From: JBNAGF01 sp049801055
GTDB lineage: Bacteria; Pseudomonadota; Alphaproteobacteria; Rhodobacterales; Rhodobacteraceae
Assembly (NCBI RefSeq): GCF_049801055.1
Contig: NZ_JBNAGF010000003.1
Coordinates: forward strand, 1-64,000
Reading direction: 5' to 3'
Length of the DNA: 64,000 nucleotides
The notes beneath the pieces are model-generated. The model searched no databases, was not told where the DNA came from, and saw only the letters and a program-made list of their open reading frames with translations. Both the position numbers and the translations under genes were made by a program. Positions 27,466 through 36,619 of the stretch are shown one piece after another (positions within the stretch are counted from its first letter, which is position 1; the number at the start of each line of letters is the position of its first letter).

Positions 27466-29033
27466 CTACTTTGTCCACTTGTCGAAACTCTCGACCCGGT
27501 GGATGCTGGGCAGTTGGAATGTGCCGTCAAAGAACTCGGCATGCGCCCCATAAGCCCTGATGTAGGGGAACCAGCCACGGTCCGGCAGGGTGCGGACATA
27601 GTTGCTTTCCCATCCCTCCGGCGCGGCATCTGGCCCGAGCATCACGACAAAGGACCCATCGTCGTTCTTCTTGGGCTTGTGGTCCAGCTATCGACGGTCA
27701 CATCATCGCCGGACTCCAGCCCACGATTGTCCAGAAGGACCCGGGTGTCTGGGTCGTATATAGTCAGCGACCAGAACAAATCGGTCTCGGGCTCTCGGTC
27801 GAATTTCATGACATAGCGCTCTTCGCCCTTGAGCCGCTCGCCGTCGGAACCCTCGAACTTGGCGACATATCCCTGCGCCTTGCCCGGTCGCGGAACGGTC
27901 ATTGATGGAGACGTCAACTGCGCCTCGTAGGTGTAGCGTGCACGGGGGTCGAAGATGTCGAAATTCTGTGTGCTCTGATCATACTTGATGCCGTCGCCCC
28001 ATTCGCCGCCCAGGACATAACGCCAGTCAAATTCACGCAGAACACCGTCCAGACGTTCGCTGAAGACAAAGGATTTGGCCATCATTTCGCCGACTTTCGC
28101 ACCGTCCAGCAATGCAGCAGTCTGCCGCTCGTTCGGCTCGAACGGCTTGCCACGCTCTATGCCGAGCGACCGCAGCCAGTACATGAACAAGCGGTCACGT
28201 TCGGCCAGGGCCTCGTTGTTGATTGCTGCATGAAGTACCTTCCAGAAGGCCATGCCCCGAGGCTGAATCGTGGGAAGGAACTTGTCCCCGCCCGGGTGAA
28301 CCGTAGTGTCGGGCTCGGACCCGTACTGGTACATCTGAATCTGGTTCCAGGTTTCCTGAACCAGTTCGACATCTGCACCGGCAACCCTAGCGAGTACAAC
28401 CGCTCGGTCTGTTCCGATCTCGTGGACCTGGAAGTCGTCACCTAGTTTCTTCTGGTCCGGGCGCATATGTTGTGGGGTGTTTGGACCCACGATCACGTGC
28501 TTACCGCCCTTGCCCGAAAACGGACCAAAGATACCGATGTCTGTAGGGGATTCCTGCCACATGTCGATGACCATACCGATTACAATGCCCGGCGGAACCT
28601 CGAGCACTGTTGCGGCACCTTTGGTGTTGAGCAGGCCCAGGGCATAGTTGGTGGTCTCATTCGCGGTCAGGTATCCACGGCGCTCGTTGAACGATTCTAT
28701 TCGCACGAAATCGCCATAGTCGAAATCGAAGTTCCGGAAATAGTTCTGAGCCATTCTTTCCTGGGCAACGATGGGCAGAGCCCAAAGGTACAACTGCGCC
28801 GCACGCTGGTGGTCAATCAGTTCATAGATACGGGCTGCGGTCTCCTCTGTGGGAAAGCTGTGCTCCAGTTCAAAGTCGCCGAAGAACGTTTCTACTGTTC
28901 CCGTCACCGGCATTTCAGCAGCGAATTCCTCTTGGGATTGAACCACAGGAATTCGAATTTCCCCTGACGCCAACACGCCGTGTCCAAACGTCATCGTGGC
29001 GACAGCGACACCGGCCATGAAACTTGATTTCAT
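27466..29033 (-). pseudogene. DUF1254/DUF1214 protein with a C-terminal frameshift
   Basis: ATG at 29033 has AAGGAGA upstream and starts a signal peptide (MKSSFMAGVAVATMTFG to VLASG). DUF1254 (about residues 55-180) and DUF1214 (about 350-460) follow. The frame reads into nonsense after VTVDSW and stops at 27642. In another frame the family C-terminus continues: KPKKNDDGSFVVMLGPDAAP, then DRGWFPYIRAYGAHAEFF and a TAG at 27466. It matches the end of the intact paralogue at 38568-40067. One indel near 27690 explains this, either a real mutation or a sequencing error. The first 460 residues would still be made. Confidence 0.85.
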
Positions 29034-29137
29034 CAGTGCATTCTCCTTCGGAACACTGGAACAGAAATGAGGGGAAACGTGACACCGCCGGGTGGCAAAC
29101 CCGGCAGCATCGGCAAAGCTTAGCCCGCCGGAGATAC

Positions 29138-29281
29138 CGGACACGCGAGGAAGCGCGGCAAGATATCTTTGAGTACATTGAGCTATTCTACAACCCGAAG
29201 CGCAAGCACACCAACAACGGCTTGCTGTCGCCGATTGACTTCGAAGAAAGACAGCGCAAACTGAAAAAGGCAGGTGTCTAG
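29138..29281 (+). pseudogene. IS3-family orfB fragment (3' end only)
   Basis: The frame reads TREEARQDIFEYIELFYNPK, then RKHTNNGLLSPIDFEERQ and ends KKAGV. This is the characteristic C-terminus of an IS3-family OrfB transposase. Nothing upstream continues the protein; the sequence changes abruptly within the leader of the DUF1254 gene. A GTGTCTAGGAAACTAGGGG right-end-like block follows and is itself the insertion point of the next IS. Confidence 0.8.
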
Positions 29282-29360
29282 GAAACTAGGGGGGTAATCC
29301 CCCCGGAAATTGGGGGTGTTTAGAAGTAGAATTTTCTCAACATTGAACGAGGAGATTCTG

Positions 29361-29627
29361 ATGAAGAAATCAAAGTACAGCCACGCTCAGATCCTGAGTA
29401 TTTTGAAGCAGGCGGAGAACGGTGTGCCTGTTGCTGATCTGTGCCGTGAGCATGGAATGAGTTCGGCCAGCTTTTACAAATGGCGTGCGAAGTATGGCGG
29501 GATGGATGCGTCGTTGATCTCGCGGATGAAGGCGCTCGACGAAGAGAACAAGCGTCTGAAGAAGATGTATGCCGAGAAAAGCATGCAGAATGATTTGCTG
29601 AAGGAGGCCCTGGGAAAAAAGTGGTAA
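29361..29627 (+). CDS. IS3-family OrfA
   Basis: An 88-aa protein with the helix-turn-helix AQILSILKQAENG to CREHGMSSASFYKWRAKYGG and a leucine-zipper-like end (LDEENKRLKKMYAEKSMQND). GAGGAG precedes the ATG at 29361. A canonical slippery heptamer A AAA AAG lies at 29615-29621 just before its stop. A -1 shift there would join it to the OrfB frame, which is how the family makes its full transposase. Confidence 0.92.
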   Translation: MKKSKYSHAQILSILKQAENGVPVADLCREHGMSSASFYKWRAKYGGMDASLISRMKALDEENKRLKKMYAEKSMQNDLLKEALGKKW

Positions 29628-30445
29628 GGCCGTCTCAGCGCAAGGAGATGGCCCAATGGGCCGTAATGTACAGGTCGGCCAGTATCCGGTTTGCGTGCCG
29701 AACGTTCAGCATCAGCGAGACCTGCTATCGGTATCAACCAAAGCTGAGTGACGAGAATGAGCTGATCGCCGATTGGTTGGTGGCATTGACAAATGCCAAG
29801 AAGGCGTGGGGCTTTGGCCTGTGCTTTCTGCATCTGCGCAACGTCAAAGGCTTTGGCTGGAACCACAAGCGGGTTTACCGCATTTACCGTGAGTTGGAGC
29901 TCAATATGCGGATCAAGCCACGCAAACGCCTGCATCGAGACAAGCCTGAACCACTGGCTGTGCCAGAAGCACCCAACGAGGTCTGGTCCATGGACTTCAT
30001 GGCAGACCAACTGGTGGATGGCCGGTCGTTCCGCACGCTGAACGTGCTGGATGACTTCAGCCGTGAGGGGTTGGCCATCGAGGTGGACTTCTCTCTGCCT
30101 TCAGAACGGGTTGTCAGGACGTTGAACCAGGTCATCGGCTGGCGTGGAAAGCCACTGGCCATTCGCGTTGACAACGGCCCCGAATATATCAGTGGTAGGT
30201 TGCAGACATGGGCTGAGAAGGCCGGGATCGCGTTGATGTACATTCAGCCCGGCAAGCCCCAGCAGAATGCCTAAGTCGAGCGCTACAACCGCACCGTCAG
30301 GACTGAATGGCTGGGACGGTATCACTTTGAAACCATCGAAGAGGTTCAGGATCATGCAACCCGCTGGCTCTGGACATACAACAATGAAAGGCCAAACATG
30401 GGCATCGGAGGTATGACACCAATCCAGAAACTGAAAGCAGCATAG
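29621..30445 (+). pseudogene. IS3-family OrfB transposase interrupted by a stop codon
   Basis: The DDE integrase core is present: WSMDFMADQL with the first Asp, IRVDNGPEYIS with the second Asp, and the expected Glu beyond QQNA. TAA at 30272-30274 interrupts the frame after GKPQQNA. The same frame then continues VERYNRTVRTEWL to TPIQKLKAA and a TAG at 30443. The lost codon is probably a Tyr codon changed to TAA. The catalytic Glu lies directly after the stop, so the element should be unable to move itself. Confidence 0.88.
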
Positions 30446-30492
30446 ATTCTACTTTTGGACCCCATCAAAAATGGGGGGATTACCGGGGCGCC

Positions 30493-30570
30493 TCACAGAT
30501 CACGTATCGCATCGGTTCCCCTGAAGGCAGCCTCTTCGGTGTCGAATACAACAGCTACGAATTTTTCCAC
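30493..30570 (-). pseudogene. DUF1269 gene remnant (25 codons)
   Basis: A GTG at 30570 with AAGGAGAAG upstream starts the peptide MEKFVAVVFDTEEAAF followed by RGTDAIRDL and a stop. This is the recognisable beginning of a DUF1269 protein, which normally continues with HAEG or similar for some 150 more residues. The sequence breaks at this point and the IS3 element begins 9 bp beyond. It lies 34 bp after the outer-membrane protein gene, so it was probably the next gene of that operon before the insertion. Confidence 0.7.
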
Positions 30571-30604
30571 GCTTCTTCTCCTTGTACAGTTCGAAGGACT
30601 TGGT

Positions 30605-31450
30605 TCAGAGGAATTGCATGTTCAGGGCAAAGTAGACCTGCATCTTGGGTTTGCCGGGCCCCTTGTCGTGAACCGACCACTGTGGCTCGACAAACAGGTT
30701 GTACACAGTTTTGTCACGCTTGAAGACTTTGCCGAGACGTATGCCCAAGGGCACCGAGTAGGTGTCGTTCTGGAAGTCGTAGGTCCAGATTGGGGCTCCA
30801 CCCGTATACCAGCCCTTGCCCAACTGGTAGAATGCGAAAGGTTGGAATGCACCAAGGCTGGCCCGAGGCCTGCCCTTGGTGTCGCCCACGCCGGCACGGT
30901 ATGTCAGAAGATATCCGTACTGGAACTTGGGCGACCGCGCATTGAAATAGACATTGGCAATGCCGAGTTGCCACTGGTCCGAGCCAACACGATCATCTGT
31001 TGCGGTCGGGATGACCAACTGAGGGCCCACAGCAAAACTGACGGCCGGATCACCGGTGTCGATCTGGTAGGCTGCAAACACATCGAAGTCTCCCAGGCCA
31101 TTTACGGTTGAACCACCAGCACCCACCGGCAAACTATTGTAGGGAAGCGAGGCGCGGATCAGCCATTTCGAGTTGCCCCATTGTACAGGTTTTGCGTAGC
31201 GCAGGACAAACTGGTTACCCGATTGGTTACCTGGCCCTGTGAAGCTATCGATGTAGTAGTTCTGAATGTTGAAGGCTGTGATGTCCGCGAGAGGGTTGTT
31301 TGCCTGTGCCTCAGCATTGCCTGGCGCCTGGGCTGGGCTTGGGGCTTGGTCTTGCTCCTGAGCCTTCGAGCCACCAACGCCAAACAGTGACAAACTCAAA
31401 ACAATCCCAAATGTCTTCAGAATTTTAGCGCCTCTAACCCAATGACTCAT
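30605..31450 (-). CDS. Outer-membrane beta-barrel transporter-like protein
   Basis: A 281-aa protein with a signal peptide (to GGSKAQ), a Pro/Ala/Gln-rich linker and a beta-barrel-like body of alternating strands ending in the aromatic-terminated MQVYFALNMQFL. It contains VGPQLVIPTATDDRVGSDQW, closely similar to GPSITADSATDDRLGSGKW in the barrel at 40128-40949. The two are diverged paralogues, of the type often named neuromedin U-like or MetA-pathway barrel proteins. ATG at 31450 gives a proper signal sequence. It was probably first in an operon with the DUF1269 remnant, DUF1254 and sulfatase genes. Passage of a substrate across the outer membrane is inferred. Confidence 0.8.
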   Translation of the reverse strand: MSHWVRGAKILKTFGIVLSLSLFGVGGSKAQEQDQAPSPAQAPGNAEAQANNPLADITAFNIQNYYIDSFTGPGNQSGNQFVLRYAKPVQWGNSKWLIRASLPYNSLPVGAGGSTVNGLGDFDVFAAYQIDTGDPAVSFAVGPQLVIPTATDDRVGSDQWQLGIANVYFNARSPKFQYGYLLTYRAGVGDTKGRPRASLGAFQPFAFYQLGKGWYTGGAPIWTYDFQNDTYSVPLGIRLGKVFKRDKTVYNLFVEPQWSVHDKGPGKPKMQVYFALNMQFL

Positions 31451-31827
31451 CTGACAAATTCCACCTTTCTGTTTGCCTTCCTCGGATTCACAATATGATC
31501 TGTGAGAATGGAAAGACCAATCGAAACTCATTTCCGCAGCCTCTATCGAAGCACCGAAGCGTCACAGGATTTCTCGGGTGAGCACACGCGGCATTTCCCC
31601 GGCAAAGGACCACTGTTCTGCGACGATACGTCAGGACAAAGATGATTCTGTCGGAAAAGGCGCAGAGCACAGGAAGTTTTGGAGATTCCGAAGTGCGACC
31701 GACCAAATCCTCTCGATAGTGATCGCGCTCAGGCAAGGCGCAGGTCTTTGACCGGTGGCTCAGGTTTCTACCAAGCGCTCCGCTGGATAAACCTGACGAG
31801 ACTTCTTGTGGTTAGGGAAATCAGGCC
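31451..31827. other. Spacer upstream of the outer-membrane protein gene
   Basis: About 375 bp between two minus-strand genes. I see no credible gene; it must hold the promoter of the outer-membrane protein operon and the end of the AraC transcript. No clear hairpin with a T run was found. Confidence 0.4.
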
Positions 31828-32871
31828 TCAGTTCAGCCTTCCACTGGAAACAAAAACTGAAGGAGTCACCCCTTCCGTAGCCGTGAACGCTTCGGAAAAG
31901 GTCTGACGATGCGAATACCCGACCTTTGCCGCAACATCCTCGATAGTATAGCCTTCGAAGAGTGCTTCTCTGGCAATCTTGTGCCGCGCCCGGGATCGAA
32001 GTTTGGAAAACCTGGCGCCTTCCAGATTCAGCTTCTCTTGTAGTGTTCTCGAGGATAATCCCAGCAGGGCCGCGGCCTGTCCCAACTTTAACGGTGCATG
32101 TGTGTGTTCAATGGAGTTCGTCAACAGCCGCTGTACAAGAGGCTTGTATTCAGTGGTCTCTTCCAGACCAGCGCCCTTGCTTTCCACCAGTGGCTTGAGA
32201 GTTGCATACAAACCCGCATCCGAGGTCCTCAGAGGGCTCCGCAGCAAGATATCGTCAAATTCGATTACGCCATTTGGGCTGTGATGCACAATGTTTGCAT
32301 ATGGAAAAAAATGCTTATGATTACTCTTGGCGCCAGGATACCCAATGCGCATGTTAGCTGTGGGCATCCATTTGGCCTGATTGACAACGTTGGCTAACAG
32401 GCCAACGGAGTACTGTATTTCCAAATTGCTGCCTAAAGATGGCGGTGTAAGAAGGTCGTAGGCTATTCTGCATCGACCAAACCGCATTGATACCGAAAAA
32501 TCGCCCGCATTCGTCAGATAACTTAAGCCTTTTCTAACGATTTGAAGACTATCCCAAAGTGTTTCGCTGGTTAGAACCGCCTTACCGAAGAGCCCTAACT
32601 CACCTACACTTTGCCCGAGACCCGTCCGAATTAAGAACGCCTCATCATAGGCAGCTTTCTCCATCTTCTCGAACGTTTCAAGATAAAGCCCAAAATCAAC
32701 ATACTCTTCGCTCATGCTTATCTCAGAAGCCATGTCCAGACATGGGGAGATCCGAAGGCACCGCTCCACCGAAAATCTTTGAAGCGGCCCCGCCAGCGCG
32801 CCTGCTCTGATGCGCATTGGCATGCTGTCAACGGCGGAACCGTTCGGAGTTCCCTTCACTGTCTTGTTCAT
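31828..32871 (-). CDS. AraC-family transcriptional regulator
   Basis: A 347-aa regulator with an N-terminal Arabinose_bd-type domain (about residues 20-215) and a C-terminal AraC DNA-binding domain: LGQAAALLGLSSRTLQEKLN, then ALFEGYTIEDVAAKVGYSHR and QTFSEAF. ATG at 32871 is preferred over a longer frame with an uncharacteristic basic extension. It lies upstream of the outer-membrane protein/sulfatase genes in the same direction, so it is a candidate regulator for them. The signal is unknown. Confidence 0.88.
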   Translation of the reverse strand: MNKTVKGTPNGSAVDSMPMRIRAGALAGPLQRFSVERCLRISPCLDMASEISMSEEYVDFGLYLETFEKMEKAAYDEAFLIRTGLGQSVGELGLFGKAVLTSETLWDSLQIVRKGLSYLTNAGDFSVSMRFGRCRIAYDLLTPPSLGSNLEIQYSVGLLANVVNQAKWMPTANMRIGYPGAKSNHKHFFPYANIVHHSPNGVIEFDDILLRSPLRTSDAGLYATLKPLVESKGAGLEETTEYKPLVQRLLTNSIEHTHAPLKLGQAAALLGLSSRTLQEKLNLEGARFSKLRSRARHKIAREALFEGYTIEDVAAKVGYSHRQTFSEAFTATEGVTPSVFVSSGRLN

Positions 32872-33684
32872 TTTTTGACCTCTGACCAGATCTCGGATCA
32901 CGCTGCGCAGGCCATCTGGTGGTTTCAGCCCGTCGAAAAGGTGAATGCAAATTGTGCATTTATCAATGTATTTGTTGCGAGGCAGCTTGGTCACCAGATT
33001 GCTGTTCATACGTTCTGGCGTGGTTGATCGGCCCCACTTGAGTGGTCCCGTTCGATTGTTAGTGCATGACCGGCCTTTGGTCCATCGGGATGACAGTTTC
33101 CGGGGCCAACATGATCCGTTGGTGCCAAGCGATGATTATGGCCGGTTCGCCGTCAGTGGTGCTTTATTGACCTCAGACCTATTCAGGGTCAAAGGCGATC
33201 ATTAAGCTTGCTTTTTCAGATGCAGGTGTGTGGTTCAATCGTCGGAAGCTTGGCGGCTCACGGTTCCAGAACTGGCGAACTGGAGCTAACGGCCCATACC
33301 GGTCATGCACCGTGCATCTCGTCGCGCTGCGATGCAGCCCGTTAAAGCAGAAATTCGCTGCGACCGCGAAATTCGACGACCGGTAAATTCACGCAATGCG
33401 GGACGAAATTGCCATTCGCTGCATCTGCAACCTGGACAGATCCGAATTTCGGTACTGCGCAGGAAGCTGACTTTGCAAAGCTTCCTGTTTCACCCTCATT
33501 CTGCCATTCAAACTCGGATGGCCACTTCAATTCCCGAGGCCAATGTTTTTTGTTCGGAGGCATTTGTCTTGAGCCAACCGAGATCCTTCGAGCACAGGTT
33601 CAACAGCCCTCTTTTCGAGACTGGCCCGCTTGAATAAGCTCCACCCAAACAGCAAAGGGGCAAGAAATCAGCTATTTTTACTCA
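32872..33684. other. Gene-poor spacer of about 800 bp
   Basis: This divergent region separates the AraC regulator from the sensor kinase. The small frames inside are not supported by ribosome-binding sites or recognisable proteins. The part 33400-33560 (CCATTCGCTGCATCTGCAAC and neighbours) has the look of the degraded interspersed spacer sequence also seen near 22700, 41700 and 60250. No complete IS end pair was found. Confidence 0.4.
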
Positions 33685-35493
33685 ATGGCGGCAGCTATGG
33701 GTCTGCTCTTGGGGGGTATTCAGCTCGTAATCTGGGTGCGTCTGAAGTCTGGACCCGAGTTTCTTCTAGCTGCCATTATGGCGTTTTCCGCCGGAGCTCT
33801 GGCAATTTGCGAAGCTGGGTTTCTTGGTCAACCCACGGCCCAAGCGATCCAGTTTCGCCTCGAAATCCAGAATGTCGCGATTGCAACCATGCTGATTGCA
33901 ATGGTTTGGTTTGTATATCTCCGGCTTCAATCTGGCCGAAAATGGCTGGCCTGGAGTATTACCGCCACATGGATCGTTTGCGCGATTTCCAGCCTTGCCA
34001 GCCCCGGTAACCTGACATTCTCCTCGGTCGATCACGTCGAGTACCTCACGACGCCCTGGGGCGAAACTTATAGCGTTGCATCAGGGCAGTTTCATCCGCT
34101 TAAGATCCTTGCCGATCTGGCCAGCCTCGCGATTGCGGTATTTGTCACAGACGCGACTGTGGCGGCTTACAAGGCGGGCCGGAGGCGGCAGGCCCTTCGC
34201 TCCGGGGGTTCGATCCTGCTGTTCATTGTTGTGGCTGGCGTGCACACCCCATTGGTGGACGCGGGCATCGTTCAAACGCCGTTCATCATTTCTCTGGTGT
34301 TCGTGGCGATCTGTTTTTCCCTTGCGCTCGACCTTGCCGATGATGCGGCCCGATCCGTGCGTTTGAACGCCGTGCTGCTAAAGGAGCGACAGCGATGGAA
34401 TGCGCTGACAGAGAATGTCGACCTCGCGGTGATCCGGGTCGATGCCGAGGGGCGCATCGCCTACGTGAACCCTTTCCTGGAGAGGATCAGCGGTAGAGCA
34501 AGCGGTGAGCTCGATGGCGTTTTGGTAACAGTTTTGGTTCCCGATGAGCACAAGTCCGAGGTCGCGGAACTCGCGTATACGACACACAACTGGACAACCC
34601 GTGCCCGAAAAAGACGGGCACTAAGAACTGTGCAAGGGGATACACGAGAAATTGTCTGGTATAGCGTGGCGCTGACCTCGGAAGCGGGTCATCCTGATGG
34701 CTTCATCTCCTTCGGGCAGGACATTACGGATCTGCTGAAAGCCGAAGACGAAAGCCAATCCACCCGGCAAGAGATCGAGCGGCTCACTCGTGCGGTGGCA
34801 CTTGGCGAGTTGTCTTCCTCGCTCGCGCACGAGCTCAGTCAGCCGATAGCGGCCATCTTGAGCAATACCCAGACCCTGCAAATCCTGCGTGGCAGATCAG
34901 GCAAGCAGCTCGATGAAACAGACGAGATCCTGAAAGACATCTTTGCAGACTCCCAAAGAGCCAAGGATCTCATGCACCGTGTGAGGGGCTTCATGTTCAA
35001 TCAGGCGCCTATTGCAGAACCTTTTGATCTCGGAGAAGCCGCTGCCGAAGTTCTGGATATGGTGTCCGGCGAGGCTCAGAGGAACAGGGTTAGCATCGAA
35101 CTGCCAGATAAGGACAGGGAGTTTCCAGTGGAAGGTGCTCGACTGGAGATCCAGCAGGTCTTGATGAACCTGTTGCTCAACGCCATTCAAGCGATTGGAA
35201 ATGCAGGGCCGACCGGAGTGATCTCTGTTACCTGGGACCGAACAGGCGAGAAGAATGTGAAAATCCAGGTTGACGATACCGGTCCGGGGCTGACCGCCGA
35301 GATGCGCGCGTCGATTTTTGATCCCTTCGTCACGACAAAGCCAACGGGCACGGGAATTGGACTGGCCGTTTCCAAGCGGATTGTCGAACGTCATGGTGGC
35401 GACATCGCTGCTGGTAATAGCGATTTGGGTGGTGCACAGTTTTCACTAGAACTTCCGATATACTTGAACGAGGCAAGCAAGTTACGTGCCTGA
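33685..35493 (+). CDS. Membrane-bound PAS sensor histidine kinase (FixL-like)
   Basis: A 602-aa kinase. About seven hydrophobic segments fill residues 1-225, a PAS domain follows (about 235-355, with LAVIRVDAEGRIAYVNPFLE), and then HisKA with the phospho-acceptor His382 in SSLAHELSQP. The ATPase domain has MNLLLNAIQAIG, DDTGPGL and GTGIGLAVSKRIVERHGG. No clear ribosome-binding site precedes the ATG at 33685, so the exact start is uncertain. The stop overlaps the FixJ-like gene by 8 bp, which makes them a cognate pair. No haem-binding PAS residue pattern was established, so the sensed signal is unknown. Confidence 0.9.
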   Translation: MAAAMGLLLGGIQLVIWVRLKSGPEFLLAAIMAFSAGALAICEAGFLGQPTAQAIQFRLEIQNVAIATMLIAMVWFVYLRLQSGRKWLAWSITATWIVCAISSLASPGNLTFSSVDHVEYLTTPWGETYSVASGQFHPLKILADLASLAIAVFVTDATVAAYKAGRRRQALRSGGSILLFIVVAGVHTPLVDAGIVQTPFIISLVFVAICFSLALDLADDAARSVRLNAVLLKERQRWNALTENVDLAVIRVDAEGRIAYVNPFLERISGRASGELDGVLVTVLVPDEHKSEVAELAYTTHNWTTRARKRRALRTVQGDTREIVWYSVALTSEAGHPDGFISFGQDITDLLKAEDESQSTRQEIERLTRAVALGELSSSLAHELSQPIAAILSNTQTLQILRGRSGKQLDETDEILKDIFADSQRAKDLMHRVRGFMFNQAPIAEPFDLGEAAAEVLDMVSGEAQRNRVSIELPDKDREFPVEGARLEIQQVLMNLLLNAIQAIGNAGPTGVISVTWDRTGEKNVKIQVDDTGPGLTAEMRASIFDPFVTTKPTGTGIGLAVSKRIVERHGGDIAAGNSDLGGAQFSLELPIYLNEASKLRA

Positions 35494-36094
35494 ACGCCGT
35501 GCAGAAATTGTAGTGGTTGACGATGACCGGTCGGTACTCAAGGCCATGTCGCGCCAGATCAGTCTGATGGGGCACAGGCCCGTCGTTTTCGATGATCCTA
35601 GGCAAGGCGTTTGCCATGTCCGCGAAGGGAACGGAGATTGCCTGCTTCTGGATTTGCAGATGCCGGATGCTTCAGGTTTGGACGTGCAGGACATGCTTTC
35701 CGGGCTGCCTGTTCCGATAGTATTTGTAAGCGGATTTGCGACTATTCCGGCAACTGTTCAGGCCATGCAAAACGGTGCCGTAACCTTCCTTGAAAAACCG
35801 GTTGAGTATGCCGAGCTTGAACTGGCGATTGAAACCGCGCTGAAAAAAGGCGCCGATCTGCGCGCCAACCCAGATGACCAGTCTGCTGCGGACGAATTGC
35901 TCGCCTCCCTCACCGAGAGGCAGAAGGATGTGTTCCGAATTCTGGTGACGGGGGTCACGAATAAGGAGATCGCCCAAGAGCTCGGCATCGGCGAAAGAAC
36001 GGTCAAAGCCCACCGGCACGCGATCATGGAACGTCTCGAAGCAGACAGCATCGCAGACATCTACCGGCTGGCGGCCAGACTCGGACTGAACTGA
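35486..36094 (+). CDS. FixJ-family response regulator
   Basis: A 202-aa two-domain regulator. The receiver domain has the acidic pocket VVDDDRS, phospho-acceptor Asp56 in LLLDLQMPD and Lys in FLEKPVEY. The LuxR-type DNA-binding domain runs LTERQKDVFRILVTGVTNKE to AHRHAIMERL. The GTG start overlaps the kinase end, so the two are translationally coupled. It is the probable activator of the secreted-protein genes downstream. A truncated copy of its second half lies at 60589-60910. Confidence 0.93.
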   Translation: MPERRAEIVVVDDDRSVLKAMSRQISLMGHRPVVFDDPRQGVCHVREGNGDCLLLDLQMPDASGLDVQDMLSGLPVPIVFVSGFATIPATVQAMQNGAVTFLEKPVEYAELELAIETALKKGADLRANPDDQSAADELLASLTERQKDVFRILVTGVTNKEIAQELGIGERTVKAHRHAIMERLEADSIADIYRLAARLGLN

Positions 36095-36199
36095 TCCCCG
36101 GAAACAGACCGGCTTACAAAAAAACGGACCAAGATTCCCTTTGGTACAATATCGGGCTGACCGATACGCTGGCAGAATGGCCTTCAGGAGGACCAATCT

Positions 36200-36619
36200 G
36201 TGTCTCGGTTCCGTGGCCATGTATTTGTTGTGGATGACGATTCCAGCTTTCTGGCTGCCATTTGTCGTCTGATCCGTGTGGGTGGGTTCGAGGCAACCGG
36301 CGTGGTTCGGTTAAGCGACCTCTATGCCTACCTGCCCTTTCCGGAAGAGAGTTGTGTCCTGGCAGACATTATTCTCGACGGCGAGAGTGGGTTAGAGATT
36401 CCAAGTGTCCTTTTTGACCGGGGTGAACCCGCTCCAGTGATCTTCATGTCGGCAACTGACGACGTCGAGACACTGGTTGCTGCGGATCATGCCGGGTCTG
36501 CACGCTGCCTTCGAAAACCCTTCGAAGCTGACGAACTTTTCCACTCCCTGACCGCAGTGTTGCCCGAACCGGGTCAAGCCACTGATCCCAACGCATATGC
36601 CAACGAGGATTCCCGATGA
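36200..36619 (+). CDS. Single-domain response regulator (receiver only)
   Basis: A 139-aa receiver protein with no output domain: VVDDDSS pocket, Asp56 in LADIILDGESG, Ser/Thr in FMSATDD and Lys in CLRKPFEADE. GTG at 36200 has CAGGAGGA 7 bases upstream. It follows the FixJ-like gene after 105 bp and its TGA overlaps the ATG of the DUF3604 gene, so translation of a secreted enzyme is coupled to a receiver protein. It may act as a phosphate sink or adaptor for the upstream kinase. A near-identical copy lies at 61045-61464. Confidence 0.9.
   Translation: MSRFRGHVFVVDDDSSFLAAICRLIRVGGFEATGVVRLSDLYAYLPFPEESCVLADIILDGESGLEIPSVLFDRGEPAPVIFMSATDDVETLVAADHAGSARCLRKPFEADELFHSLTAVLPEPGQATDPNAYANEDSR

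Larger units (their letters stand above)
29293..30484 (+). mobile_element. IS3-family element with imperfect inverted repeats
   Basis: The ends match inward as GGTAATCCCCCC at 29293-29304 and its complement GGGGGGATTACC at 30473-30484. A second matching block, AGAAGTAGAAT against AAAAGTAGAAT, lies further in. Flanking GGGG on both sides may be the target duplication. The 1,192-bp length and the orfA/orfB layout with a slippery site fit the family. The element landed in the right end of an older IS3 remnant on the left, and on the right it abuts a broken DUF1269 gene. Confidence 0.85.

Noticed and set aside
27457..27816. Plus-strand open frame over the end of the DUF1254 gene
   Set aside because: It lies opposite the conserved DUF1214 C-terminus and has no supporting features.
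24270..29281. The idea that the orfA scrap at 24326 and orfB scrap at 29138 are two halves of one IS3 element carrying the sulfatase
   Set aside because: The end-like blocks at 24270 and 29276 do not form a convincing inverted repeat and the scraps may belong to different IS types. Kept only as separate remnants.
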